NCBI RefSeq assembly: GCF_040939125.1
Contig: NZ_CP162495.1
Span: 2,108,001-2,172,000 of the forward strand
From: Clostridium sp. BJN0013
GTDB taxonomy: Bacteria; Bacillota; Clostridia; Clostridiales; Clostridiaceae
DNA length: 64,000 nt
Reading direction: 5' to 3'
Part shown: piece by piece, positions 27,450 through 36,034 of the stretch
Layout of the letters: each line of letters starts with the position of its first letter
Position numbering within the stretch: the stretch's first letter is position 1
Notes under the pieces: model-generated
The model's input: the letters and a program-made list of their open reading frames with translations, nothing else
Database searches by the model: none
What the model was told of the DNA's origin: nothing
Position numbers and translations under genes: made by a program

Positions 27450-28388
27450 CTATGATTGTTCTTCTTTATTTCCGCATTCCTCTAACCACTTCTTTTTTGA
27501 CCATGAATTCTTATACAGCTGTAAAAGAATTACTCCTCCCAAGGTCATTCCCATAAAAAAGATCATTCTTAAGCTAACCTTTTCGTTTAAAATCAAAGCT
27601 CCAAGGATGACAGCAACCACGGGAGTAACATAGTTGGACGAAGAAGCAATTGAAGCTGGCCACTTGCTAAGCACATAAATATTTGATGTATATCCGATGA
27701 TTGAACCAAAGATCACAAGATAAACGAGGGAAAGTAATATACTATAGTTTAAGTGTACCTTTGCGCCTTCCCCAATCGCTATTCCGACACAAGATAATCC
27801 AATCCCTGCAGTTAGCATCTGGATTCCTACTTGAGGAAAAATGTCACTATTCACTTTAATTTTTTTCGAGCATACCATGCCGATGGACCCAAAAACTGCA
27901 GCCATAAGGACTATCACTCCACCTTTTATGTCAATTGATCCCACTCCCATACCAGTGAAAATTAACATGCTTACACCAACAAATCCCACGATTAGGCACA
28001 ACCATCCTAACGGTCCAACTTTGCTTTCTTTTAAAACCATTGCTTCTATGCCCGCTGTAAACAAAGGGGTTGCTGCGATCAGTACAGCCGTGATTCCGGA
28101 GTGTACCCATTGCTCCGCCCACATGATAAGGCCATTTCCTAATAATAGCATTAATATTCCCGGTATAGACGCTTTGATGATTTCTGAGGATGATGAAGGG
28201 AATTTATACCTTTTGACTATGGAAAATCCCAGCATTATCAGCCCTGCCAAAATAAACCGAATTCCGGCAAACAATTCCGGAGGAAACTGGCTAGCGGCAA
28301 CCCTCATAGCCAGATATGTTGAACCCCAAAAGATGCAGACAGCGGTATATGCTAAAACAACCTTTAATTCATCAGCTTTTTTTATCAT
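27450..28388 (-). CDS. EamA/DMT-family transporter (YedA-type)
   Basis: 312 aa with ten hydrophobic helices arranged as two EamA repeats. The start AYTAVCIFWGSTYLAMRVAASQFPPELFAGIRFILAG is the typical first repeat, and GSIIGYTSNIYVLSKWPASIASSSNYVTPVVAVILGALILNEK the second. Family members export amino acids or small metabolites. A short spaced site precedes the ATG. The gene is GC-richer than the core genes around it and is bracketed by 40-bp direct repeats, so it may have arrived as a unit. It is divergent from the merR/EFR1 pair. Confidence 0.9.
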   Translation of the reverse strand: MIKKADELKVVLAYTAVCIFWGSTYLAMRVAASQFPPELFAGIRFILAGLIMLGFSIVKRYKFPSSSSEIIKASIPGILMLLLGNGLIMWAEQWVHSGITAVLIAATPLFTAGIEAMVLKESKVGPLGWLCLIVGFVGVSMLIFTGMGVGSIDIKGGVIVLMAAVFGSIGMVCSKKIKVNSDIFPQVGIQMLTAGIGLSCVGIAIGEGAKVHLNYSILLSLVYLVIFGSIIGYTSNIYVLSKWPASIASSSNYVTPVVAVILGALILNEKVSLRMIFFMGMTLGGVILLQLYKNSWSKKKWLEECGNKEEQS

Positions 28389-28549
28389 TATTACTCCTTC
28401 CAGTTCCTATGCCATTAAATTTTATTAGCAGTATATCAACATACCGGTAATGAAAAAACTCCTATCTTCAATCAATCAGGCTTTTTTACATATACCCTTT
28501 GCAAGAACTCAACTGCTATGTATATATTAACCCTTACTCATTAATGGCT

Positions 28550-28589
28550 TCAATCTGGTTTTTACAAGGGTATACCGGTATAGATTGGA
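28550..28589. repeat. 40-bp direct repeat flanking EamA, right copy
   Basis: It begins TCAATCTGG and contains GGGTATACCGGTATAG followed by ATTGGA. Partner of 27386-27425. The surrounding 28389-28946 gap has no gene I can support; the long minus-strand frame there is not protein-like. Confidence 0.6.
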
Positions 28590-28946
28590 AAGTGCTGATA
28601 AAATCAATAATATGAAGTTAGCTGATAAAAGCTCACTATAGCAATGCCTCCCACCCGGAAAAAAGGATATAATTAGCTTTGTAAAGCAAGGGATGATTTA
28701 AGCCTATTGCATGTTCTCTTTTCACCAACTGTACATCATTTTGAGTATCGCTCCTTAAGCTGTGGCTCAACATCTTATAAGTGATTCCTATAATAAGCTT
28801 TTTTTCACCGCATCTTTTAACCTTATATACAATATTTACAGAACGACTTGAAATATTGTAATAGATATATATAATAAAAAGTAAGTAAGAGTTATTGCTG
28901 AAAAGGTAATTATGAATACAAAACAAATATGTAGGAGGTATAAAGT

Positions 28947-29330
28947 ATGGATTATTATTTACGCGGAGAATTAGCAAAAGAAGCAGGTCTGAATTTTGAA
29001 ACCTTAAGATATTATGAAAAAATAAATCTTATCCCGACTGCAGAAAGAAATAAAAGCGGTTACAGATTATATCCAAAGAAAACGCTGAATAGGCTTAAAT
29101 TTATAAAGATGATGCAAAATTGCGGTTTTTCTATCAGTGAAATTAAGCATATATTATACATTATCGAGAACCCGGCAGAGTGTCATGAAATATGCGATGA
29201 TATTATTAACAGAAAAATGTATGAAATTGAAGAGAAAATTAATGGAATAAATCATGTAAAGGATATGCTCCTAGGAATAAAGGAGAATCTAAAAGAACAG
29301 AATTGCTTGTATTTTACATCTCTTTTATAA
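28947..29330 (+). CDS. MerR-family transcriptional regulator
   Basis: 127 aa: N-terminal MerR helix-turn-helix and wing (YYLRGELAKEAGLNFETLRYYEKINLIPTAERNKSGYRLYPKKTLNRLKFIKMMQNCGFSISEIKHIL) and then a coiled dimerisation helix. Cysteines in NPAECHEICDDII and NCLYF could bind a metal or thiol ligand, as in metal- or stress-responsive MerR proteins. AGGAGG lies before the ATG. The next gene starts 67 bases later behind a promoter with a 20-base spacer and an internal dyad, the classical MerR target layout. Confidence 0.9.
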   Translation: MDYYLRGELAKEAGLNFETLRYYEKINLIPTAERNKSGYRLYPKKTLNRLKFIKMMQNCGFSISEIKHILYIIENPAECHEICDDIINRKMYEIEEKINGINHVKDMLLGIKENLKEQNCLYFTSLL

Positions 29331-29337
29331 TAATCTC

Positions 29338-29369
29338 TTGACATTGTACTATACTACAAGCTTTATAAT
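29338..29369 (+). promoter_or_regulatory. MerR-type promoter/operator of the EFR1 gene
   Basis: TTGACA (29338-29343) and TATAAT (29364-29369) are separated by 20 bases instead of 17. The spacer carries the perfect dyad TTGTA-CTATAC-TACAA (29344-29359). MerR activators untwist exactly such over-long spacers. Confidence 0.7.
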
Positions 29370-29397
29370 TAGTTTATAAAAGCTGGAGGTGGTAAAT

Positions 29398-30231
29398 ATG
29401 AGTGTTAAAATCTTTTATTTTTCAGGTACAGGAAATTCACTGCTGCTTGGCAGAAAAATTGCGGTCCAAGTAAAGGAAGCAGAATTATTACCGGCTATAT
29501 CTTTATATGGCGGCACTTCAAAAAAGGTCGAAGCTGATGCTGTAGGATTTGTATTTCCTGTTTATTGTCTGGATATGCCGGATTTTATTAGAGAAATAAT
29601 TGATAAAAATGATTTTAGCCGCGTAGAATATTTTTTCGCTGCCGTTACATGTGGAGGAACTCCAGGAAATGCGCTTAGTTCTCTTGACAGGAAGCTAAGA
29701 ACAAAAGGGGAAAAATTAAACTGTGGCTTTGAAGTAAAGATGGGTGACAACAGTATTGTATATGTTACTTCACAGGAAAATCTGAAGCAGCGCATGGAAA
29801 GACTGGAAGATGTTTCATCGGAGATTGCCGCAATGGTAAATAAGAGGGAGACAACCGGGCAGGTATATGAATTCAAAGCTGATTCGGCTTTAATGAAGAA
29901 TCAAATGAATAAAGCATTATCCATGGATTTTAAAATAAACATGAAAAGTGCTATAAAAGAAAAATGCAATCTGTGCGGTCTGTGCACAGAGGTATGCCCT
30001 GTAAGAAACATAAAGATAGTAAATGGAAATGTCGAGTGGGGTGATAACTGCAAACTATGCTTTGCCTGCCTTAACTGGTGTCCTCAAAGTGCCGTATGCT
30101 TTGGAAAAATCGAACCAGGCCCCAAACAGCAATATCGTTGTCCAGGAATAAGTGCATCGGATATAATTTGCAAGGGGGATGAAGTGCAGTTCTTCAACAA
30201 GCCTGATAATAATACAGAAAAGGTGTATTAA
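29398..30231 (+). CDS. EFR1-type flavodoxin-ferredoxin fusion protein
   Basis: 277 aa from the ATG at 29398 behind GGAGGTGG. The N-terminal flavodoxin domain (KIFYFSGTGNSLLLGRKIA gives the phosphate loop; FPVYCLDMPDFI and AVTCGGTPGN follow) is joined to two 4Fe-4S clusters (CNLCGLCTEVCPV and CKLCFACLNWCPQ, residues ~195-240). It should shuttle low-potential electrons in the cytoplasm; partners are unknown. A MerR-type promoter drives it, so it is probably induced by the adjacent MerR regulator's signal. Confidence 0.9.
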   Translation: MSVKIFYFSGTGNSLLLGRKIAVQVKEAELLPAISLYGGTSKKVEADAVGFVFPVYCLDMPDFIREIIDKNDFSRVEYFFAAVTCGGTPGNALSSLDRKLRTKGEKLNCGFEVKMGDNSIVYVTSQENLKQRMERLEDVSSEIAAMVNKRETTGQVYEFKADSALMKNQMNKALSMDFKINMKSAIKEKCNLCGLCTEVCPVRNIKIVNGNVEWGDNCKLCFACLNWCPQSAVCFGKIEPGPKQQYRCPGISASDIICKGDEVQFFNKPDNNTEKVY

Positions 30232-30233
30232 TA

Positions 30234-30314
30234 ATGAAAGCAGTAATTACAAAAGAATACAGTGCTCCGAATGTATTTAAATTAACGCATATTGTCTTCA
30301 ATACTACAGCATAA
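30234..30314 (+). pseudogene. oxidoreductase start fragment (quinone reductase-like)
   Basis: ATG two bases after the EFR1 stop, then MKAVITKEYSAPNVFKLTHIVF and a stop after 26 codons. The opening resembles the first strand of zinc-type alcohol dehydrogenase/quinone reductase proteins (MKAV....Ygs.dvLkl.ei). The remainder is missing, probably deleted. Short, so tentative. Confidence 0.35.
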
Positions 30315-30446
30315 ATTGTTTAAAAATATAAGCAGAAAAAAGTTATCAGTTCAACTATATTTTGCAATATACAAGAGCTCATGTCCTAATTGGGAAATAA
30401 ATATTGGGTACATAAGTATAAGTTTACACAAAATTGGAGAATGAGA

Positions 30447-31814
30447 ATGGAAACGAAATATCAAAAGGTAAAAGATTTTATTAAACAGGAAGTAGCCATC
30501 AAGAATTTGAAGCCAGGCAGCAAACTCCCATCCATCCTTCAAGCTTCAGAAATGCTGCAGTGTAATAAGGCTACAGTTATACGCGCTTATAATGAATTGG
30601 AAAATGAGCATATCATATACTCTGTGCCCAAAAGCGGTTACTATCTGGTTTCAAAAGCAGAACAGGGTAAATGTACTCCAGGAACGGATTGCATTGACTT
30701 TTGTCCATTCATTTTCAACGATAAGGTAATTCCGGACATAGAACTGCAGCACTGCCTTCACCAGGCAATTAACCTGTATAAGGATAAAATGCTAACCACG
30801 GATGATGTATCGGGTGGAATTGTAAGCCTGCGGAAAACGATTCAAAAGCAGCTGCAGGATTTACAGGTGTTTACCTCTGCGGAAAACATTTTTGTAACGA
30901 CGGGCTCGCAGCAGTCTCTTGCTATTTTGGTCAATACCCCACTGCCAAACGGGAAAAACAAGATCCTTGTCGAGCAACCTGCATGTTCGGAAATATTGAA
31001 TGCTCTTGAGCTATGTAACGCAATGACCATAGGCATAGAGAGAAATTCAGAAGGCATAAATCTTGATGAACTCGAAAACATTTTCAGAAATGAAGATATC
31101 AAGTTTTTCTATACCATGCCAAGGTTTCATAATCCGACAGGGTATTCCTTTTCATCCGGACAGAAGAAAAAGATACTGAAGCTTGCCCAAAAATACAACA
31201 TATATATTGTTGAAGACGATTGTTTTGCAGAGCTAGACCCAAATAAAAAAACAGATCCCATGTTTGTGGACGATGATTCTTCCAGAGTTATCTATATAAA
31301 AAGCTATTCGAAAATACTTTTTCCATGGCTGCGGCTTGGAATCATCGTATTCCCATCCCAACTTGCCGGTTTATTCAAAGACATGAAAATCTGCAGCGAT
31401 ATTATAGAGCAAGGTGCTCTTGAGCTTTATATTGAAAACGGTATGTATGACAAACATATAAAGAAGATGAAGCAAGTTTACCATGCAAGGATGAATGCAT
31501 TGAAAAAAGCATGCGATAAGTATCTAAAATTTAGGATAAAAGCTCAAATACCGGATACAGGCTGCTTTACATGCCTTGAACTCCCGGAAAATATTAAAGC
31601 GCATACATTTGTCAACTCTTTAGAAATGCGAAACATAAAGATTGCAACAGCGGACAGTTCCTTCCTGCCCTCCTGTAAAAAGACAAATTGTATCTGCTTA
31701 AATATTCGTAATGTTAATGAAGAAAAAATAGAGCAGGGAATCAAAATCATATCAGAGGAACTTGAAAAATTATCAAATAACAGATTTGTAGATTTCATTA
31801 AATGGCATGGCTGA
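30447..31814 (+). CDS. MocR-type regulator (GntR HTH fused to aminotransferase domain)
   Basis: 455 aa from the ATG at 30447, which has GGAGA 6-7 bases upstream; the longer frame from 30390 lacks a site. The N-terminal GntR winged helix (YQKVKDFIKQEVAIKNLKPGSKLPSILQASEMLQCNKATVIRAYNELENEHIIY) leads into a fold-type I aminotransferase domain (VTTGSQQSLAIL, YTMPRFHNPTGYSFS, VEDDCFAELD, and the PLP lysine in YIKSYSKILFPWLRLG). Such proteins sense PLP or amino-acid imines and regulate neighbouring transporter or biosynthesis genes; EamA at 27450 is a plausible target (inference). Confidence 0.9.
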   Translation: METKYQKVKDFIKQEVAIKNLKPGSKLPSILQASEMLQCNKATVIRAYNELENEHIIYSVPKSGYYLVSKAEQGKCTPGTDCIDFCPFIFNDKVIPDIELQHCLHQAINLYKDKMLTTDDVSGGIVSLRKTIQKQLQDLQVFTSAENIFVTTGSQQSLAILVNTPLPNGKNKILVEQPACSEILNALELCNAMTIGIERNSEGINLDELENIFRNEDIKFFYTMPRFHNPTGYSFSSGQKKKILKLAQKYNIYIVEDDCFAELDPNKKTDPMFVDDDSSRVIYIKSYSKILFPWLRLGIIVFPSQLAGLFKDMKICSDIIEQGALELYIENGMYDKHIKKMKQVYHARMNALKKACDKYLKFRIKAQIPDTGCFTCLELPENIKAHTFVNSLEMRNIKIATADSSFLPSCKKTNCICLNIRNVNEEKIEQGIKIISEELEKLSNNRFVDFIKWHG

Positions 31815-32153
31815 TTTACGAATAACCTTCTACATAGGAAAATATTCACAGAAAGTAATACAGGCATTTTTACAGCTTTATCATATGAAATATCACCTAC
31901 TAAATTGTTATCTATATATTATATATAATCAATTACTTGGTTTTGTTGCTTCAACTACTTCATATTTTCATCCTTTTTCAGGTGTAGCATAATAAAAAAT
32001 TAATTTTTCTCTTTAATGTCCAGTTTTGCAACCTACTGCTCATATATTTTCGACAAACTTCTCACTGATCGGCATAGAAATTGTTGTTCTTTCTCTGCCG
32101 ATTAAATACTCTTAGAGTGAGAGGTTCACCTACATGGTTGGCCTAATACCAGC
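31815..32153. other. intergenic gap with hairpin
   Basis: AT-rich. It holds an imperfect stem ATCGGCATAGAAA / TTTCTCTGCCGAT (32068-32080 with 32090-32102). Just before the resolvase relic it has 'CCTAATACCAGCGAAGCTGCTAT', which matches the head of repeat family A copy 3. Confidence 0.4.
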
Positions 32154-32332
32154 GAAGCTGCTATTAGAAAAGGTATTAAATTTGGCAGAAAAAAATACCA
32201 ATCGATGAAAATTTTAAAACTACTTATACTCAGTGGAAAGAAGGTAAAATAACAGCAGTAAAAGCTATGGAGCTTGTTTCTATGAAAAGTAATACTTTCT
32301 ATAGAAGGGTTAAAGAATATGAATCAAGTTAG
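32154..32332 (+). pseudogene. serine recombinase (resolvase/invertase) C-terminal fragment, frameshifted
   Basis: EAAIRKGIKFGRKK, then after one missing A in the run at 32189-32195, IPIDENFKTTYTQWKEGKITAVKAMELVSMKSNTFYRRVKEYESS, stop 32330-32332. This is the linker and DNA-binding helix-turn-helix of resolvases ('KFGRPK', 'WK.G.ITA..AM', 'sTFYRrvKEYE'). The catalytic N-terminal domain is absent. Confidence 0.7.
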
Positions 32333-32397
32333 TAAACACAAAACCGGCGACTATGTAAATATATTCCATTAAATTACCGGTTTTTACACGTATCTCG

Positions 32398-32612
32398 GCT
32401 TCCACCCTATATGGTTCCATTGATTTATTACTACCTGAATACCAAATGAGTACCAGAATTGCATTGTCTTTTGATTCATTAAGTTCGCCGTAAGTTACAT
32501 AAGCAAGTTTACACTCAGGTATTTTACCACCTTCCTCTAACTCAAAGTCACCAATATTATAAATTTTATAAGGACCGAGATTTTCTTGTGAGTAATATTC
32601 ATTTATTATCAA
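32398..32612 (-). pseudogene. MetX-like alpha/beta hydrolase N-terminal fragment
   Basis: From a TTG at 32612: LIINEYYSQENLGPYKIYNIGDFELEEGGKIPECKLAYVTYGELNESKDNAILVLIWYSGSNKSMEP. This matches the start of homoserine O-acetyltransferase-like hydrolases (LgdFtLesG..lpd.klaY.TyG.Ln..kdNaIl.p..ysG). It is lost after ~70 residues, where it meets the resolvase relic. The IS5 element sits just upstream, between the start codon and an AAGGTGG site at ~33505, so the insertion separated the gene from its ribosome binding site. Confidence 0.6.
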
Positions 32613-32616
32613 ATTA

Positions 32617-33494
32617 GAGTGTGTCTGAAAACAATGCAACAATAAATTACTTAGATAAAATAAAAATAGCAGCAATATAAACAAAAGCAAGGAAAGAATC
32701 AGCAAGCTTGTCATAACGAGTTGCAATTCTTCTAAAATGTTTGATTTTGTTAAAGAAACATTCAACTAAATGACGTTCCTTGTACAGCCACCAGTCACAA
32801 TTCCATGGTTCTCTTACATTTGATTTTGGTGGAATAGTATATGAGGATTTCTTTGAAGTAATATATTCTCTAATTTCATTTGTGCCATATGCCTTATCTG
32901 CCAGGATATTGCTGCCTTCTATATCAACGTTGGAAAGAACATCTACGGCCTGTGTACTGTCGTGTAGATTGCCAGATGATAATTGAAAATGGATTGGATT
33001 GCCAAGTCCATCAACAACTGCATGAATTTTTGTTGTATGTCCGCCGCGACTCAGTCCAATATGCTGTTTTGTTTCGCTGTTTACAGCCCCTTTTTAGCAC
33101 CAGCACTGTGCTGGTGGGCTTTTATACATGTTGAATCAATGCTTAAATTTTCATAATCTGCATCTGAGGTTAACTCTTTAAAAATTGTTAATAAAGTACC
33201 ATCGTTACGCCACTTACAAAAACGACTGTATACAGTTTTCCATGAACCGAAGCGTTCTGGTAAATCACGCCATGCTGCACCACTTCTTGCAATCCATAGT
33301 ATGGCATTAAATATAAGTCGGTTGTCTTTTGGAGATCGTCCTGTTTTTGCTATTGGAATTAAGTTTTTTATTTGATCTCATTGTTCATCTGATATTTCAT
33401 AACGCTTCTGTGACATATTTGCACCCTCCAAGTTTTTTATCTTATTTTACCTAAAACTCCGTTCTTTCGCAATATTTAGTTTTCAGACACACCC
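32617..33494 (-). mobile_element. IS5-family insertion sequence
   Basis: An 878-bp element bounded by terminal inverted repeats GAGTGTGTCTGAAAAC (left) and GTTTTCAGACACACCC (right, one mismatch) with a TA duplication on both sides (32615-32616 and 33495-33496). It encodes one transposase on the minus strand in two overlapping frames. The clean boundaries suggest a fairly recent insertion. Confidence 0.85.
32647..33416 (-). pseudogene. IS5-family transposase with internal stop and -1 frameshift site
   Basis: ATG at 33416: MSQKRYEISDEQ, then TGA at codon 13 where relatives have TGG, then DQIKNLIPIAKTGRSPKDNRLIFNAILWIARSGAAWRDLPERFGSWKTVYSRFCKWR.. (DUF4096-type N-terminus). At the run CTAAAAAGGGG a -1 shift joins to GAVNSETKQHIGLSRGGHTTKIHAVVDGLGNP..SNILADKAYGTNEIR..HLVECFFNKIKHFRRIATRYDKLADSFLAFVYIAAIFILSK, ending 32647. 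The shift is probably programmed, as in IS427-group elements. The TGA probably disables this copy. Confidence 0.75.
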
Positions 33495-33719
33495 TAATAA
33501 CCACCTTTCAGAATAAATTTACTTACAATGTAATATATTTCAACAAAATAAAAAAATCCTTTATAAAACCAAATTTATTTTTTTATTATTTTCTATATAT
33601 TAATCATTACATGAAAATTATTTAATATAACTCCCTGAAATAAATAATCAGGAATATCATGAATATTTCCCAATATAAAAAAGAAAGTATTGAAGTTTTA
33701 ATTTTTATTCAGGGGAGCA

Positions 33720-34448
33720 TCAATTTATAAATTCTTTAATTAAATCACATACATATTCTCTTTTGGCTATTGGTAACATATGTCTTGAATTAGGTACAAC
33801 TACTAATTTTGAGTTTTTTACCTCTTGGTTTATTAATTGTGAATATTCAACTAAAGTTAGAATTTCATCTCCCCCGGTTACTATAAGTATGGGAATATCA
33901 ATATTTTTTAGGCAAAAGGTTACATCTATAGACTCATCAATTATAAAATCCTTAATTATTATTTCTTCAGCTTCAAAAGTATCTATAGCCTCTTGCACCT
34001 GTTTATTATCAGAATGTCCGAGGCATTTAAGAAAATAATCAAAATCTATAATACCTTTGTGAATTTTAGTAGCAAATTCCTTGTTTAACTTTGGAAAAGC
34101 AGCCCCTGAATTTAGAATTATAGCTTTTTTTATTGTATCAATATTTTTAGAACTAGCTTCCAATACTATGGTTCCACCTAGTGAATGACCTATTAAAACA
34201 ACATTATCTATGTCTCTTACAAAATTACATACTGCATCTACATAGCTATCTTTACTATAACTTCTATTCTTAGATTCTCCATGTCCAGGTAAGTCTATAA
34301 AAAAACAATTAAATTCTTGTAAGCAATTTTGCATAGCTTGTAAAAATTTCTTATTGCAACCTGAGCCATGAACAAAAACTAAATTTTCTTTTCGAGATCC
34401 ATTGCCTTCAAACAATTCATATACAATTCCTTTTTTACTTAATATCAT
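33720..34448 (-). CDS. alpha/beta hydrolase
   Basis: 242 aa from the ATG at 34448, with AGGAGG 8 bases upstream; the frame extends to a TTG at 34466 that overlaps that site. The fold is clear: oxyanion HGSGCNKKF, IDLPGHGES, nucleophile elbow GHSLGG, a late acid region (ILIVTGGDEIL) and the catalytic His in NSRHMLPIAKREYVCDLIKEFI. It is a small cytosolic esterase or lipase-type hydrolase with no signal peptide. Substrate not predictable. Monocistronic. Confidence 0.88.
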   Translation of the reverse strand: MILSKKGIVYELFEGNGSRKENLVFVHGSGCNKKFLQAMQNCLQEFNCFFIDLPGHGESKNRSYSKDSYVDAVCNFVRDIDNVVLIGHSLGGTIVLEASSKNIDTIKKAIILNSGAAFPKLNKEFATKIHKGIIDFDYFLKCLGHSDNKQVQEAIDTFEAEEIIIKDFIIDESIDVTFCLKNIDIPILIVTGGDEILTLVEYSQLINQEVKNSKLVVVPNSRHMLPIAKREYVCDLIKEFIN

Positions 34449-34838
34449 TCCAATTTCCTCCTGCAAATTTATAAATTATAAATTCTATAATATATTTAAT
34501 TTTCCTGCTATATATTACAGAAAAATAAAACTTAAGAAAATTAAGACTTATTTTCCTAAAGTTTGAGTTAGTTTAAGAACTCTAAAATCCTTTAAAATTA
34601 AGTTCTCATAAAGTATTCTATTTACTTTTATTTTCAATAAAGAAAATGTTCCTATATTCCTTTCTGGTGATTTTTACCCTTATTTTTTAGTGCTAGTTTT
34701 ATTTTTTTCTATAACTTCTGGTATTGGGAACTACATATCTAAAGTAACTATATTAGGGGGATGACAACAATTAATGATTTAAACAGCCATAAGACATATA
34801 TTTACAATTGAACCCTGTCATATAAGTACCTTAAGCAT

Positions 34839-34901
34839 TTTTGTGATATCACAAAATATAAAATTGATAGTTTTGTGACATAAAATAATGGCATCACAAA
34901 A
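34839..34901. promoter_or_regulatory. paired palindromic operator-like sites (TTTTGTGA / TCACAAAA)
   Basis: TTTTGTGATATCACAAAA, an 18-bp perfect palindrome at 34839-34856, is followed 15 bases later by TTTTGTGA (34871-34878) and TCACAAAA (34894-34901) facing each other. They lie 190-260 bases before the dienelactone hydrolase-like gene, in an otherwise gene-free gap (34449-35094). They look like binding sites for a CRP/FNR-like or other dimeric regulator, though the half-site spacing (2) is not the CRP one (6). Confidence 0.5.
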
Positions 34902-35094
34902 GCCCTACTTTTTATGACAGTTTGCATATAAAGTACATCATTGGTAAAACTTATAGGTTTATAAAAATAATACCTATGGTATAATATTCCTAAGAATTAA
35001 GTCATAGAGGTAATTTTATACGTCATATATAATGTCCATTACTATATAATTGTAATTATAAAATTATACAGGGGCCTAATTCAAGGAGGATTTT

Positions 35095-35697
35095 ATGATA
35101 ACCCTTTCAAACAATTCTGATTCTATAATAGTAGTCTTACATGAAATATATGGTATTAACCAACATATAAGACAAGTCTGTAAATACTATAATCAGGCTG
35201 GATTTGATATTATTTGTCCTAACTTACTAAATTTAAATCAAGCTTTTGATTACGCTTATGAAGAAGATGCTTATAAATATTTCATAAATAATGTTGGTTT
35301 TAGTTTAGCATCTCAACAAGTTAAAAACCTTATATTACAGGTAAAGCCTAAATATAAACATATATTTATATTAGGATACAGTATAGGGGCAACAATCGCA
35401 TGGTTATGTAGTGATATGGAGATTAGATGTAATGGTATAATTGGATATTATGGTTCACGAATAAGAGATTATTTATATATTACTCCAAAATGTAAAACAT
35501 TATTAATATTTCCGAATGAGGAAAAGTCATTTAGCGTAAATAACTTACTATGCACTATTAAGAAAAAAACCAATGTGAATGCTTATATGTTAAGTGGTAT
35601 TCATGGATTTAGTGATCCATTTTCCCGAAACTACTACGATAAATCATATCAAGATGCGGAAAAATTGGTAAATGATTTTTTAACACAAAATAAGTGA
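35095..35697 (+). CDS. dienelactone hydrolase family protein
   Basis: 200 aa, alpha/beta hydrolase of the DLH type: IIVVLHEIYGINQHIRQVCKYYNQAGFDIICPNLLN at the start, the nucleophile in ILGYSIGATIAWLCS (Ser in place of the Cys of classic dienelactone hydrolase), and the catalytic His in LSGIHGFSDPFS. AAGGAGG lies 7 bases before the ATG. It is short but complete for the family. The two palindromic sites upstream suggest regulated expression. Substrate unknown. Confidence 0.82.
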   Translation: MITLSNNSDSIIVVLHEIYGINQHIRQVCKYYNQAGFDIICPNLLNLNQAFDYAYEEDAYKYFINNVGFSLASQQVKNLILQVKPKYKHIFILGYSIGATIAWLCSDMEIRCNGIIGYYGSRIRDYLYITPKCKTLLIFPNEEKSFSVNNLLCTIKKKTNVNAYMLSGIHGFSDPFSRNYYDKSYQDAEKLVNDFLTQNK

Positions 35698-36034
35698 TAT
35701 TAAGTAAAAGATATATTATGACGACACATTCTTATGGCTGTTTTTCGCACGAATCGTTGCCGTATCCCAAGTTTACAGTAGACACCGAAGCAACGGGAAA
35801 TTATTGGTAATAATTAAGATGTATAAAAAAATGCCATAAAATCTTTTTGGATAATACGGCATTCTATGAACTATCTATCATTGATGATTAACAAATTATA
35901 TAAGATTATTTTTAGCTTTCTTGTGCTAAATTACTACATCTATATTTAAAGTTATCCTAGAACTTAATATTTTATTATTTAAAATTATTATCCTATAGCT
36001 AGAATATCTCCAACTGTTTAGTAAAATCTGTTTT
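35698..36034. other. intergenic gap
   Basis: AT-rich spacer between convergent genes. It contains a weak AATGCC..GGCATT stem near 35830-35870 that could end the hydrolase transcript. Nothing else is recognised. Confidence 0.35.

Noticed and set aside
28636-28977. Minus-strand frame of 113 codons upstream of merR
   Set aside because: Composition is unlike protein, it overlaps the merR start and its ribosome binding site, and it has no family resemblance.
32780-33134. Plus-strand frames inside the IS5 element
   Set aside because: They are antisense to the transposase, which accounts for the sequence on the minus strand.
34839-34856. Canonical CRP site
   Set aside because: The half-sites are spaced by 2 bases, not 6, so only a generic dimeric-regulator site is claimed.
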